Notes: generated by a model from the sequence alone, not told the origin. Shown: positions 42,783 through 51,656, numbered from the stretch's first letter. The stretch: DNA of 64,000 bases from an uncultured Dehalococcoidia bacterium (GCA_958296445.1 OY282565.1:1939570-2003569); one strand, 5' to 3'. Made by a program: numbers and translations.

Positions 42783-42965
42783 GATTGGGCGTTGTTAATC
42801 AAAGGCATCTAGCGGAGCGTTCTGAAAGAAATCCTATCGGCGCAATCGCAGCATCCCGAAATGACGATGTTTCTCCAGCCCTAAAGCGGCGGCACGATTG
42901 TGCGGCTTCGGGATAATATCCCATCTCTTGAAGTTCCGGCGATGCTTTATACGTCTGCCAAGAAA
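42783..42965 (+). pseudogene. Decayed copy of the module's third gene
   Basis: In the frame starting at 42783 the sequence reads DWALLIKGI, stop, RSVLKEILSAQSQHPEMTMF, LQP, stop, SGGTIVRLRDNIPSLEVPAM, LYTS, matching DWALYMHGIYRKPLEDILEE onward of the intact gene at 43762. Stops at 42810 (TAG) and 42882 (TAA) replace Tyr codons. The remnant then runs into the leader of module 2. Confidence 0.8.
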
Positions 42966-43026
42966 AGCCCGACAGCGGTAGAAAGAACGCCTGCGGGTGC
43001 AACGGAAAGCTGTCTAGGGGGAAAGA

Positions 43027-43389
43027 ATGGTAAAGCTGAGTTTTGGGGAGGAGCGGGTGCCTTTGCGGGAAGCTGAGGGAGGCACCGTCTACGTCGGGAA
43101 TACTAAGGTTGCTTTGGAGGGGGTAATTTTTGCTTACCGGCGGGGTTGCACCCCGGAAAAAATCCAGGAGGGGTTTAATGCCGTCAGCTTGGGGGAGGTG
43201 TATTCAGTCATTGGATACTACCTGCGCCGGAAGGAGGAGGTTGAGCTGTATCTGGCTGAGTATCAAAGGCGCTGGGACGAGATGGTGGCGGAGCTTTTAG
43301 CTAAGCCGGGCGCCCGCGAATTTTATGCCAGGATGGATGAAATGCGGCGGCAAAAAGAGGTGGGGCAGCAGGTAGCGGGCAATGATTAA
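43027..43389 (+). CDS. DUF433 antitoxin-like protein, module 2
   Basis: 120 residues, same leader and start as module 1 (MVKLSFGEERVPLRE identical). DUF433 HTH: YVGNTKVALEGVIFAYRRGC, TPEKIQEGFNAVSLGEVYSV, IGYYLRRKEEVELYL, tail with KPGAREFYARMDEMRRQ. The 3' end overlaps the toxin start by 8 bp, so the two are translationally coupled. Confidence 0.85.
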   Translation: MVKLSFGEERVPLREAEGGTVYVGNTKVALEGVIFAYRRGCTPEKIQEGFNAVSLGEVYSVIGYYLRRKEEVELYLAEYQRRWDEMVAELLAKPGAREFYARMDEMRRQKEVGQQVAGND

Positions 43390-43747
43390 CCGCGCTCCTC
43401 TCTTTGTTTCCGATGAGGGGTTCAATTGGCATATCGTACTTGGGGTACTTTCCCGCAATTCCACTATCGAGATAGTCCGGGTTCAGGATGTGGGTTTAAG
43501 CGGAGCAACCGACCCGGCTATTCTGGAGTGGGCGGCGCAGGAAGGACGCATTGTGTTGACCCACGATGAAAATACTATGCTGGGATATGCCAACTTTCGA
43601 CTCAACGCCGGTATGCTTATGCCGGGGTTGATCGTAGTGCATCAGGATATGTCACCAAGTCGGGCCATTGAGGGTTTGCTGGAAATGATTGGGGCCAGTT
43701 TGGAAGGCGAGTGGGAGAACCGGATTCGCTTTGTTGAGAGGCGGTAG
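43382..43747 (+). CDS. DUF5615 PIN-like toxin, module 2
   Basis: 121 residues. MINRAPLFVSDEGFNWHIVL, GATDPAILEWAAQEGRIVLT then HDENTM, GLIVVHQDMSP, and a C-terminus IEGLLEMIGASLEGEWENRI shared exactly with module 1. The N-terminal part differs more (about half the residues), which supports separate ages for the two ends (gene conversion). Putative RNase toxin. Confidence 0.85.
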   Translation: MINRAPLFVSDEGFNWHIVLGVLSRNSTIEIVRVQDVGLSGATDPAILEWAAQEGRIVLTHDENTMLGYANFRLNAGMLMPGLIVVHQDMSPSRAIEGLLEMIGASLEGEWENRIRFVERR

Positions 43748-43761
43748 GCAAAATTCAGGAA

Positions 43762-44268
43762 TTGGCAAAGGGGGAGAAAAGGAGCGATTGGGCGTTGTAT
43801 ATGCACGGCATCTATAGGAAGCCCCTGGAGGACATTCTGGAAGAGCAGTCCCGGAATCCCGAATTGACGCTGTTCCTACAGCCCTACACTGGCCGGGCTA
43901 TCAAACGACTTCTGAAGAATCCGCCATCCCCGAAATCCCCGGTGACGTTATATGCGTCTACCACGGAACAACTGCACGACGTCTGTTACACAGCCGAAAT
44001 TGTTGGCTGGGAAAACAAGTTGTCAATGCCCCCGGCAAGGCATACGCAATTGGAAGCAATCATTCGACAATACCAGCCGACCGAGGACGGCTTATATAAC
44101 GCCTCGCCGACGGAAAACAAGCCTAGCTTGAACTTGCTGCACGTGCGACGGATGACTAAATTGGATCCGCCGTTCAGCGTCACTCAGTTAGTTAAGGTTA
44201 GCGACGGCGAACCTCTGGCGTTGCGAACCCGGCCGGGCGGCCACTCCTATGTCCGCAAGTTAGGGTGA
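43762..44268 (+). CDS. Conserved unknown protein following DUF433/PIN module
   Basis: 168 residues from TTG 43762, 14 bp after the toxin; the true start may be further in. The core is real because a decayed copy with the same frame follows module 1. Contains DWALYMHGIYRKPLEDILEE, TLYASTTEQLHDVCYTAEIV, then KPSLNLLHVRRMTKLDPPFS and GGHSYVRKLG. The strand pattern in the second half (YVAEIVGW-like, HVRRM) is reminiscent of EVE/PUA-like folds, but this is a weak impression. Function unknown; as third gene of the module it may be an accessory or RNA-binding factor. Confidence 0.65.
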   Translation: MAKGEKRSDWALYMHGIYRKPLEDILEEQSRNPELTLFLQPYTGRAIKRLLKNPPSPKSPVTLYASTTEQLHDVCYTAEIVGWENKLSMPPARHTQLEAIIRQYQPTEDGLYNASPTENKPSLNLLHVRRMTKLDPPFSVTQLVKVSDGEPLALRTRPGGHSYVRKLG

Positions 44269-44274
44269 CAGGCC

Positions 44275-44904
44275 CTACCCGCTCAGGGTTCCCTTGGTGC
44301 TGGGGACGGCTTGGGGGGAGCGGGGGTCGGGTTCTAGGGCGTCGCGGAGGGCTCGGGCTAGGGCTTTGCATAGGGCTTCGGCTTTGTGGTGGGGGTCTAT
44401 GCCGGTTAGGATTTTGGCGTGGAGGTTTATTTTGGCCTCTAGGGCGAATGATTCAAAGAAGTGGCGCACTAGGGAGCCGGGGAGGGTTTCCACCATTGAG
44501 TTGTCTATGGTGGTTTCGATTACGGCGTAGCCGCGGCCGGAGCAGTCTAGGGCTACCATTGCTAGGGTTTCGTCCAGCGGCACTATGGCGTGTCCCATCC
44601 GGCGGATGCCCCGGGCGTCGCCTATCGCTTCGTGAAAGGCTCGGCCTAGGGTGATGCCTACGTCCTCGACTAAGTGATGCCAGCCGGTGTGCAGGTCGCC
44701 GTCGGCCTTTAGGGTTATGTCTATCAGGCCGTGGCGGGAAATCTGGCTTATCATGTGGTCGAGAAAGCCGTTGCCGGTGTCCACTTCGTAGATTCCGGCG
44801 CCGTCTAGGTTGAGGGACAGGCGGATGTCGGTTTCGCCGGTGGCGCGGTGTAGCGCGGCGGCGCGGCCTTGGGGGACGGCGGGCGGATTGGTGGCGTCAG
44901 CCAT
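44275..44904 (-). CDS. hisB: Imidazoleglycerol-phosphate dehydratase
   Basis: 209 residues, the normal size of monofunctional HisB. Metal-binding histidine clusters: GFLDHMISQISRHG, TGWHHLVEDVGITLGRAF, and DPHHKAEALCKALARALRDA, with terminal STKGTL. Catalyses step 7 of histidine synthesis (IGP to imidazole acetol phosphate). The start overlaps the hisC stop by 8 bp, so hisD-hisC-hisB form an operon read right to left. Confidence 0.95.
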   Translation of the reverse strand: MADATNPPAVPQGRAAALHRATGETDIRLSLNLDGAGIYEVDTGNGFLDHMISQISRHGLIDITLKADGDLHTGWHHLVEDVGITLGRAFHEAIGDARGIRRMGHAIVPLDETLAMVALDCSGRGYAVIETTIDNSMVETLPGSLVRHFFESFALEAKINLHAKILTGIDPHHKAEALCKALARALRDALEPDPRSPQAVPSTKGTLSG

Positions 44905-46009
44905 TGGCGGCCTCCGTAAGCTCGGTCAGGGCCGCGGCTACTACGTCGCTTTCCTCGGGCAGGCCGACGGAGACGCGGATGCAGTCTTTCAGCCGCGGGT
45001 TGCTCCAGTGGCGCAGGAATATGCCGCGATTGCAAAGGCCGTCGAACACCCGCTGGCCGCTGTTTTCGGGTAGCTGGCAGAGGATGAAGTTGGCCCGCGA
45101 GGGGTAGGGCTTGACCGCAGGTATGGCGGACAGCAGCCCGGCCATACGCTCGCGCTCGACGACGATGGCGTTGACTCGCTCCAGCAGGGCCGGCATATTT
45201 TCCAGAGAGGCGATGAGGGCGACCTCGGCGGCTAGGTTGACGTTGTAGGGCGGCTTGACCGACATCATTGTTTGGGCTAGGTCGGGGTGCATGGCGCCGA
45301 GGCCGATGCGTAGCCCGGCTAGGCCGGCCCACTTGCTGAAAGTTCGCAGCACTACCAGATTGGGGTATTCGTCCAGCAGCGGCATTACCGTCTGGCCGCA
45401 GAATTCGTAATAGGCTTCGTCCACCACTACCAGCAGGCCGGTGTCCAGCAGCGTCCGCACTTCGGCTTCGCTGGGCATATTGCCGGTGGGGTTGTTGGGC
45501 GAGCAGATTACGATGGCTTTGGTGCGCGGGGTGATTGCCAGCTTGACGCTTTCCAAATCAATCTCAAAGTTGGCGTCGCGGGGAACTGAAACCGCTTGCC
45601 CGCCGCAAATTTCGGCTCCTAGGGAGTACATTCCGAAGGTGGGGGTAAGGTTGATTATGTTGTCGCCGGGGCCAATAAACATCCGAAACAGCATATCTAT
45701 GAGTTCGTCGCTGCCGTTGCCCGCGATGATGCGTTCCGGGTCGACGTTGACGTAGCCGGAAAGGGCCTGGCGCAGGCGGCGCTGCTCCGGGTCGGGGTAG
45801 TGGTTGAAGTTGGGAAAGGCGGCTAGGGCCTGGGCCACCGCGGGGGACGGCCCGTAGGGGTTTTCGTTGCCGTTGAGCCGGATGATTTTTTCCGGCGGGA
45901 TTCCGGCCCGCTGGGCCATGGCCTCTACCGGCTCCACGCCTTGATAGACGTCTAGGCCACGGATGTGGGGCAGCATTGACTGTTGCAGTTGTTGGGTGAA
46001 TTCGGTCAT
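44897..46009 (-). CDS. hisC: Histidinol-phosphate aminotransferase
   Basis: 370 residues. Fold type I PLP enzyme: IRLNGNENPYGPSPAVAQAL, NGSDELIDMLFRMF, VICSPNNPTGNMPS, VVDEAYYEF, and the PLP lysine in LRTFSKWAGLAGLRIG (about residue 233). Converts imidazole acetol phosphate to histidinol phosphate with Glu as donor. Lies between hisD (22-bp gap) and hisB (8-bp overlap). Residual activity on other aromatic substrates cannot be excluded. Confidence 0.95.
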   Translation of the reverse strand: MTEFTQQLQQSMLPHIRGLDVYQGVEPVEAMAQRAGIPPEKIIRLNGNENPYGPSPAVAQALAAFPNFNHYPDPEQRRLRQALSGYVNVDPERIIAGNGSDELIDMLFRMFIGPGDNIINLTPTFGMYSLGAEICGGQAVSVPRDANFEIDLESVKLAITPRTKAIVICSPNNPTGNMPSEAEVRTLLDTGLLVVVDEAYYEFCGQTVMPLLDEYPNLVVLRTFSKWAGLAGLRIGLGAMHPDLAQTMMSVKPPYNVNLAAEVALIASLENMPALLERVNAIVVERERMAGLLSAIPAVKPYPSRANFILCQLPENSGQRVFDGLCNRGIFLRHWSNPRLKDCIRVSVGLPEESDVVAAALTELTEAANG

Positions 46010-46031
46010 ATTCGTCAGACCTGACGGCGGT

Positions 46032-47402
46032 TTATGCCGGTTGGGATTCGGGGGCGCGTCCGTGTTTTGCTTTAAGGGAATCCAGCCGGGCCTGCACCGC
46101 TCCGGCGTGGCCGGCCAGTCCTTCGGCGTTGGCGATGTGGACGGCGGCGGGGCCTAGGTTCTGAAAATCGGCGGGGCTTAGGCCGACCACGGGCATTGTG
46201 CGCAGGAAGTGATGCACGCTGAGGGCGGAACCGAAACGGGCAGTGCCGCCGGTGGGCATAACGTGGCTGGGGCCGGCGATGTAGTCGCCCATAACCTCGG
46301 GCGAATACTCGCCTAGGAACAGCCCCCCGGCGTGGCGGATGCGGTTGACCCAGCTCCAGGGTTCCCGCAGCAACAGGCACAGATGCTCGGGGGCGATGCG
46401 GTTGACCAGTTCTACGCCCTCGTCCAGGGAGTCTACCAGAACCACCCGGCCTTGCCGCTCTAGGGCCTGCCGGGCCACGTCGCCCCGGGGAGCGGCGGCG
46501 AGGCGGGACTCCAGTTGCGTTTCGACGCGGGCTATCAGGGCCTGGCTGTCGGTGACCAGGATGGCGGTAGCCAGCGGGTCGTGTTCGGCTTGGGCGATTA
46601 GGTCGGCGGCGCAGAAATCGGCGTTGGCGTCGCCGTCGGCTAGGATGATGGTTTCGGTGGGGCCAAAAACGCCGTCAATGTCCACCGCGCCCTGCACCAG
46701 TTTTTTGGCGTAGGCCACGAATATGTTGCCGGGGCCGCAGATTTTGTCCACGCGGGGGATGGACTCGGTGCCATAGGCCAGGGCGGCGATGGCGGGAACG
46801 CCGCCAACTTGATACATAGCGTCCACGCCGGCGATTTTGGCGGCGGCGACTACCGCCGGATTCAAGGGCTGGGAACCGGCGCGGGGCGTGGTTAGGATAA
46901 TTTCGCCAACCCCGGCCACGCGGGCCGGAATGACCGTCATCAGCACTGTTGAGGGGTAGGCCGCGCTGCCGCCGGGGGCGTAGACGCCGACGCGGGCTAG
47001 GGGGCGCACCAGTTCGCCCAATCCTTGGGCCGGGTCGAGCCACTCGCCGGGCAGGGTGGATTGGTGAAAGGAGCGGATGCGCTGGGCGGCCAGCTCTAGG
47101 GAGTCCCAAAGCTCCGGGGGGACCCGCTGGCTGGCGGCGTCCAGTTCGGCGTCGGGGATGCGGAAATCGTCCAGTTCGGCACCGTCGAGCAGCAGGGCGT
47201 ACCGGCGGAGGGCGGCGTCGCCTTCTTGTTTCACGTCGGCCAGCATCCGGGTTACTGATTCCGCGGGGGTGACGTCCTCGCCGAAGGCTTGGCGCGTCCG
47301 CGCTAACACCGATTCGGGCAGGGATGACAGATCCAGCGGGTCAATGCGGGTCAGGACGTTTTCGGCGTTCTCTGCGCCGTGAATTATGTTGAGCAGGGTC
47401 AA
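46032..47402 (-). CDS. hisD: Histidinol dehydrogenase
   Basis: 456 residues, TTG 47402 behind GGAGGGG. Typical HisD elements: GVYAPGGSAAYPSTVLMTVI, VGGVPAIAALAYGTESIPRV, KICGPGNIFVAYAKKLV, PTETIILADGDANADFCAAD, LIAQAEHDP, NRIAPEHLCL (catalytic Glu-His) and GPSHVMPTGGTARFGSALSV. Zinc enzyme that oxidises L-histidinol to histidine in two NAD-dependent steps. First gene of the hisDCB unit. The preceding unknown gene ends 45 bp upstream. Confidence 0.95.
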   Translation of the reverse strand: MTLLNIIHGAENAENVLTRIDPLDLSSLPESVLARTRQAFGEDVTPAESVTRMLADVKQEGDAALRRYALLLDGAELDDFRIPDAELDAASQRVPPELWDSLELAAQRIRSFHQSTLPGEWLDPAQGLGELVRPLARVGVYAPGGSAAYPSTVLMTVIPARVAGVGEIILTTPRAGSQPLNPAVVAAAKIAGVDAMYQVGGVPAIAALAYGTESIPRVDKICGPGNIFVAYAKKLVQGAVDIDGVFGPTETIILADGDANADFCAADLIAQAEHDPLATAILVTDSQALIARVETQLESRLAAAPRGDVARQALERQGRVVLVDSLDEGVELVNRIAPEHLCLLLREPWSWVNRIRHAGGLFLGEYSPEVMGDYIAGPSHVMPTGGTARFGSALSVHHFLRTMPVVGLSPADFQNLGPAAVHIANAEGLAGHAGAVQARLDSLKAKHGRAPESQPA

Positions 47403-47447
47403 TGCCCACCCCTCCAGTGGTTGGATCTCTTGAAAGTTTGTGCGACA

Positions 47448-48077
47448 TTAAAAATTCTGATCAATGAAGTCAGAATCTGAAAATTGAGTTCCATAGGGGA
47501 TGAAGGTTTCTGAATCCATTTTCGCTTCTCCTAAACGGCGTAGAATTGCCGCTAGGAGTCTGAACCTTTCTGACTGTCCTCCATCTGAGTCAACTACTGT
47601 CTGGAGTTGACTCCATTTTAGAGGTTCCCAATCAACATCCTCGTTCTCATTCCCGTCCTTTGACAATATCTCTTGTAGCGTTGTTGCATACAATGGTGAA
47701 TTGTCGGATTTTCCTTGTTGTGCTTGGAAAATTGGACGGTCTATGAGGTCTTTTCCTTGCAGAATGTAGCCAGCGTTCTTGCACACATTTAATTCGTCAA
47801 GTCCAAAGCGCCGCGCTACAGGTGCAGGTATTGCTCCATCTCCAAGTGCGTAGGTTTCCACAGGCTCAATGCCACGTTCATCCGAGTGCTTGCGATCCTC
47901 GTCACTGCATGGGGCAAAATAAATCTTTTGCCCATCGTCAGCTACTGTCCAGTTGCCCATTTCTGACAATGTGCAGAGGAATGAGAGGCAATCCTGTTCA
48001 CTCGTGGCAGCACCATTGAGTTTGTCGGCGGCTTCTAGTAAGAGAACCCAATTTCCGTCCCCATAATCGCTGATCAT
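47448..48077 (-). CDS. Hypothetical protein, GC-poor
   Basis: 209 residues from ATG 48077, which has GGAGG eight bases upstream (ATG 48092 is a weaker alternative). It is acidic, with SDYGDGNWVLLLEAADKLNG, SFLCTLSEMGNWTVADDGQK, VCKNAGYILQGKDLIDRPIF and WSQLQTVVDSDGGQSERFRL. I see no signal peptide, membrane segment or known motif. Base composition is clearly lower in GC than the his genes either side, so it is probably a later insertion. Unknown function. Confidence 0.65.
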   Translation of the reverse strand: MISDYGDGNWVLLLEAADKLNGAATSEQDCLSFLCTLSEMGNWTVADDGQKIYFAPCSDEDRKHSDERGIEPVETYALGDGAIPAPVARRFGLDELNVCKNAGYILQGKDLIDRPIFQAQQGKSDNSPLYATTLQEILSKDGNENEDVDWEPLKWSQLQTVVDSDGGQSERFRLLAAILRRLGEAKMDSETFIPYGTQFSDSDFIDQNF

Positions 48078-48147
48078 TGATTCGACCTCCATTGATTCTT
48101 AAGTATAGCCCTTGCTTCCTTGCAATGAAAGATAGCCTGCACAACCA

Positions 48148-48912
48148 TTATTCGGGCAGGAACTCGCGGACTTGGGCGATGGTGGCGGCTACGGCTTGGC
48201 GGCGGTAGTTGTCTACTTTTGCTTCGGGGATTCGCTGGTAGACTTCCTCTAGGCTGTGGGGCATACGGGCCAGGAATTGGTCTACGCTTTGTTGCACTTC
48301 GTCGTTGTCGCGGTACATCCGGTTTAGGGCGAATTTCAGCCGTGACCAGTCAAATTCCCTTCCGACGAAAGCGGATACGCGCTCTTTCCATTGGGAAAGC
48401 AGGCCGTCCTCGAAAAAGGTTATGGAGACTCCGGTATCGCCGCAGGAAACGGCTTGGCCGGCGTTCATCGGGCCTCGAACATCGGGCAGGGAAAGGCGGT
48501 CCAGATCCAGTTGAACGGCCCGGTCCCAGATGTCGGCCTGCACTTGGTCGCCGGTTAGGCGGGTGTCCTGGCTGGCCGTGTCGAAGTTGGGGCGGTAGAC
48601 GGTGGTTATCCAGACTTCGTCGGCGGCTAGGTGGCATACGTAGCCCAACAGGAAGGAGCGCGTCGCTAAAGACCGGGCGGTTCCGTCGGCCAGTTCGGGG
48701 TAGTTTCTAAACATAGTGCGGGCGCCGGTGCCTACTTCGCGCACCGACAGGGGGGCGAAGTGGGTTTGCTCGCGGGGCCATTTGGTCATAGCACGAATGT
48801 CGGGCGAGGTGGAACCCAGATAGAAGCTGCCGATATGGTCGTAGACATAGCCCAGGTCTAGCTGCTCGGCTACCTGATGGGCCAGATAGATGTGCATGGG
48901 CAGGTTGGGCAT
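48148..48912 (-). CDS. Zinc-dependent phospholipase C-like protein
   Basis: 254 residues from ATG 48912 (MPNLPMHIYLAHQ); an extra 22-residue Pro/Thr-rich extension to 48978 is possible but looks non-coding. Helical protein with GSFYLGSTSPDIRAMTKWPR and SFLLGYVCHLAADEVWITTV: the STSPD...HxxxDE combination matches the helical zn-dependent PLC/S1-P1 nuclease family (zn_dep_PLPC). No signal peptide, so probably cytoplasmic. Sits inside the region of his genes with no obvious link to histidine synthesis. Confidence 0.75.
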   Translation of the reverse strand: MPNLPMHIYLAHQVAEQLDLGYVYDHIGSFYLGSTSPDIRAMTKWPREQTHFAPLSVREVGTGARTMFRNYPELADGTARSLATRSFLLGYVCHLAADEVWITTVYRPNFDTASQDTRLTGDQVQADIWDRAVQLDLDRLSLPDVRGPMNAGQAVSCGDTGVSITFFEDGLLSQWKERVSAFVGREFDWSRLKFALNRMYRDNDEVQQSVDQFLARMPHSLEEVYQRIPEAKVDNYRRQAVAATIAQVREFLPE

Positions 48913-49074
48913 TATCGGCGTCCTTGTGCCTGTCCTTGTATCTGTCGGTGGGGGCGGCTGTCCGTTGGGGCGGCTCATCCTCGTTCCGACGTTTGGCGTG
49001 GGGGCCGGGGATGGCCTATTTTAGCCCTTTCATATATTAGCCCTTTAAGGTGAGGTTGTCGAACCTTCTTGGAT

Positions 49075-50094
49075 TTACGCTCCGAACAAGGCTTGGTAGG
49101 CGTGGGAGCGGCTATCGAACAGGTAGCTTAGCTGGGATGCGGCTACGTCCTCGGCGCCGCAGTCGCGCAGGTGGTCTACGGCTTCGAGCAGCCGGTCTTT
49201 TTTCACCAGCAGGCTTACCGAAAACCAGCCTTGTTCCTCGATGCCGTATACGCGGGCCACGGTCGGCCCCCGCAGTCCGGCTAGGGCGGGGCGGGCCAGA
49301 ATCATCCCGCTTACGGCGTCGGCGGAAGGGCCCTGCACGTTGGCGGTCAAGCGGTAGTAGGGTTCGGCCCGGAGGTGGGCTTCCATCATTTCGGTCAGGG
49401 CGCGGGTCAGGGCGCGGGCGTCGGGCGACTGGGCCAGCAGTTCGGTGTTTGCCAGCAGACAGGCTTGGGAGCTTAGTACGGTGCCGTCGTCTAGGGTCTT
49501 TAGGCGGTTCTCCCGCAGGGTGGCGCCGGTGGCGGTGAGGTCGGCGATGAGGTCGGCGTATCCGGCGATAGGGGCAGCTTCCAGGGTTCCCGACGCGGGG
49601 GCCAGGGTGAAATAGTTGATGCCCCGGTCATAGAGGAAGGCACTGAGCAGACGGGGGTATTTGGTGGCTATACGCAGTTGCTTGCCCTGTTGGCGAAATT
49701 CTAGGGCGAGGTCGGCTAGGTCGGCCAGCGAGGTGACGTCCAGCCACGAGTCCGGCACGGCCAGCACCAGTTCGCAGCGTCCGTAGCCGAGGTTGCCTAC
49801 CAGCACGGCGGCCCGGCGCTCTGCTTCGCGGTATTCCAGCAGGCGGTCTAGGCCGTTTATGCCGAGTTCGGCGCTGCCATCCTCTACTTTGGCGGTGATG
49901 TCGGCGGTGCGCTGGAAAAGCACTTCGACGCCGGGGAGGGCAGGCACGGTGGCGGTGTAGCGGCGGGAGTTGGGACGGCGCACCGGCAGGCCGCAGTCGC
50001 GCAGGAAATCCAGCGTTGTCTGATGCAGGTCGCCGTCGCTGGGCAGCAACAGGCGCAACAGCGGCTGGCCGGGGGCGGTTTCGGTTTCGGTCAT
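49075..50094 (-). CDS. hisG: ATP phosphoribosyltransferase, long form
   Basis: 339 residues. Periplasmic-binding-like catalytic domain: LRLLLPSDGDLHQTTLDFLR, VEDGSAELGINGLDRLLEY, GRCELVLAVPDSW, IATKYPRLLSAFLYDRGINY, ASGTLEAAPIAGYADLIADL. The C-terminal about 75 residues (PTVARVYGIEEQGWFSVSLL, RLLEAVDHLRDCGAEDV) form the regulatory HisG_C domain of the long, HisZ-independent type. Catalyses step 1 of histidine synthesis. The ribosome-binding site GAGGG lies in the R3 repeat between this gene and the upstream hisZ-like gene. Confidence 0.93.
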   Translation of the reverse strand: MTETETAPGQPLLRLLLPSDGDLHQTTLDFLRDCGLPVRRPNSRRYTATVPALPGVEVLFQRTADITAKVEDGSAELGINGLDRLLEYREAERRAAVLVGNLGYGRCELVLAVPDSWLDVTSLADLADLALEFRQQGKQLRIATKYPRLLSAFLYDRGINYFTLAPASGTLEAAPIAGYADLIADLTATGATLRENRLKTLDDGTVLSSQACLLANTELLAQSPDARALTRALTEMMEAHLRAEPYYRLTANVQGPSADAVSGMILARPALAGLRGPTVARVYGIEEQGWFSVSLLVKKDRLLEAVDHLRDCGAEDVAASQLSYLFDSRSHAYQALFGA

Positions 50095-50097
50095 ATT

Positions 50098-50148
50098 ACG
50101 CCCTCACCCTAGCCCTCTCCCGGAGGGAGAGGGGATTGGGGGGTACTG
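50098..50148. repeat. R3 repeat between hisZ-like and hisG
   Basis: ACGCCCTCACCCTAGCCCTC, CTCCCGGAGGGAGAGGGGAT. Fills almost the entire 56-bp gap and provides the hisG Shine-Dalgarno on the minus strand. Confidence 0.7.
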
Positions 50149-50150
50149 CT

Positions 50151-51656
50151 TCAGGCATCGTGAATGGTGACTTTGCCGTCGGCTTCCACTACGGCCACTC
50201 GGGCCAGGGCGCGGCGGGCGGCGTAGGCGCGGGATTCCTCGATGGTGCGGCCGGTTACTTCCATTTCGGCGGTTTCGCCTTGGGCGCGGAGTTGTTGGGC
50301 GGCGGTGAGGGCGGCGGCGTTAGCGGCGGCGTTAGCGGCGACCACTAGAACGCCGCCGGGGTGCGTGCCGGAATCGGACGGGCCGTTGGCCGTCAATTCA
50401 ACTAGGGCGTCTAGGTTATAGGCGAAGCCTAGGGCGGGCAGGCGGCGGCTTCCGCCTAGGTCGCGGGCCAGCCCGTCGTAGCGGCCGCCGCCGCCCAGTG
50501 GGGCCGGCCAGCCGGGATGGGACACCTCAAAGATGATGCCGTTGTAATAGGCCAGCCCCCGAACCAGCCCGAAGTCCAGCACAAGATCGCCGGATGCTTC
50601 CGGGGATTGGCCGGGCGGTGGGAGCATTCCGATAATCCGCTCCAGCCGTCCGGTGGCGGCGGTGTCGGCCCCGGCCTTTCGTAGCGCGGCGGACGCGCCA
50701 GCTAGGACGGTTTCCGGTTGGCCCCGCACTTGGGCCAGTTGGCAGGCGGTTTCTAGGGCGAGGCGCAGGCTTTCCTCGGCGTCGGGGCGGCGAATTTTGC
50801 GCAGCAGCCGCTCTACGACTTCCTCGGGCTGGCGCTGGCCCAATTGGTCGAGGGGGTTGGAGCGCAGCACACCGAGCAGCACGTTTCGGGCTTCGGCGTC
50901 GTCGAGGCCGTGTACCGCCCGGCTCAGGTAATCGTCATCGGCGGCGCGTCCGATGATGTGCAGGCGCCGGGCGTCGTCCATCAGGGGGGGAATCGCCGAC
51001 GGCCCGGCCCGCAGGTGCGGCACGTTCTGCACCACGAAGGCGCGGGCGCGTTCCGACAGCCTCAGCGGATCCAGCAGGGTGTTGAGGATGTCTAGGTCGG
51101 CGAGCCGCAGAGTCCAGCCGCGCAGGCCCGACTCTGATAGTGCGGATACTGCTAGGGACAGCAGCTCAACGTCGGCCAGCAAGCTGGAGGAACCCAGCAG
51201 CTCGCCGCCGATTTGGGTGAACTGCCCATCGGCCCGTCCTGAGCCGGTGGAGGGGCGGGATGACGCCAAGGCCGCTCCGTCGAAGCGGAACACCGGGCCG
51301 CAATACTGCCAGCGGGCGGGAAGCTCGATTTCGTCGGCCCGCTCTAGGTAGTGGCGCATAGCCGGGGCGGTGAACTCAGGGCGCAGGCTTACGGCGCGGC
51401 TGCCGGGGTCGGTGAAGCTGAATAGCTGCGAGGCCAGCTCTCCGCCGGATTTTCGCAGGAACAGCTCGGTAGGCTCCAGTAGCGGGGTGTCCAGTCCTTG
51501 GTAGCCGTAGCCGGAGAGGAGGGCGGTAAGACGGCTCTGGAGGCGGTCGCGCCGCCGGAGGGCGTTGCCGGTGAAATCAGGCATACCGCGCAACCCCGGT
51601 ACCGGGGTAGCGGACGGGGCGGCGGGCGTAGCTGATTCTGTGGGCTGGCGGTTCAT
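50151..51656 (-). CDS. hisZ: HisZ-like ATP phosphoribosyltransferase regulatory subunit
   Basis: 501 residues with a class II HisRS-like catalytic domain: GLRGMPDFTGNALRRRDRLQ, YGYQGLDTPLLEPTELFL, GLVRGLAYYNGIIFEVSHPG, GGGGRYDGLARDLGG, and a C-terminal anticodon-binding-like domain (residues about 430-500). HisRS needs the Arg of motif 2 (xRxE) and GLDYY; here motif 2 is FRFDGAALASSRPSTGSGRA and the latter GLAYY, so it is not an active synthetase but a HisZ-like paralogue. A short dispersed repeat appears inserted in frame in motif 2. Long HisG normally needs no HisZ, so its role may be regulatory or divergent. Confidence 0.82.
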   Translation of the reverse strand: MNRQPTESATPAAPSATPVPGLRGMPDFTGNALRRRDRLQSRLTALLSGYGYQGLDTPLLEPTELFLRKSGGELASQLFSFTDPGSRAVSLRPEFTAPAMRHYLERADEIELPARWQYCGPVFRFDGAALASSRPSTGSGRADGQFTQIGGELLGSSSLLADVELLSLAVSALSESGLRGWTLRLADLDILNTLLDPLRLSERARAFVVQNVPHLRAGPSAIPPLMDDARRLHIIGRAADDDYLSRAVHGLDDAEARNVLLGVLRSNPLDQLGQRQPEEVVERLLRKIRRPDAEESLRLALETACQLAQVRGQPETVLAGASAALRKAGADTAATGRLERIIGMLPPPGQSPEASGDLVLDFGLVRGLAYYNGIIFEVSHPGWPAPLGGGGRYDGLARDLGGSRRLPALGFAYNLDALVELTANGPSDSGTHPGGVLVVAANAAANAAALTAAQQLRAQGETAEMEVTGRTIEESRAYAARRALARVAVVEADGKVTIHDA

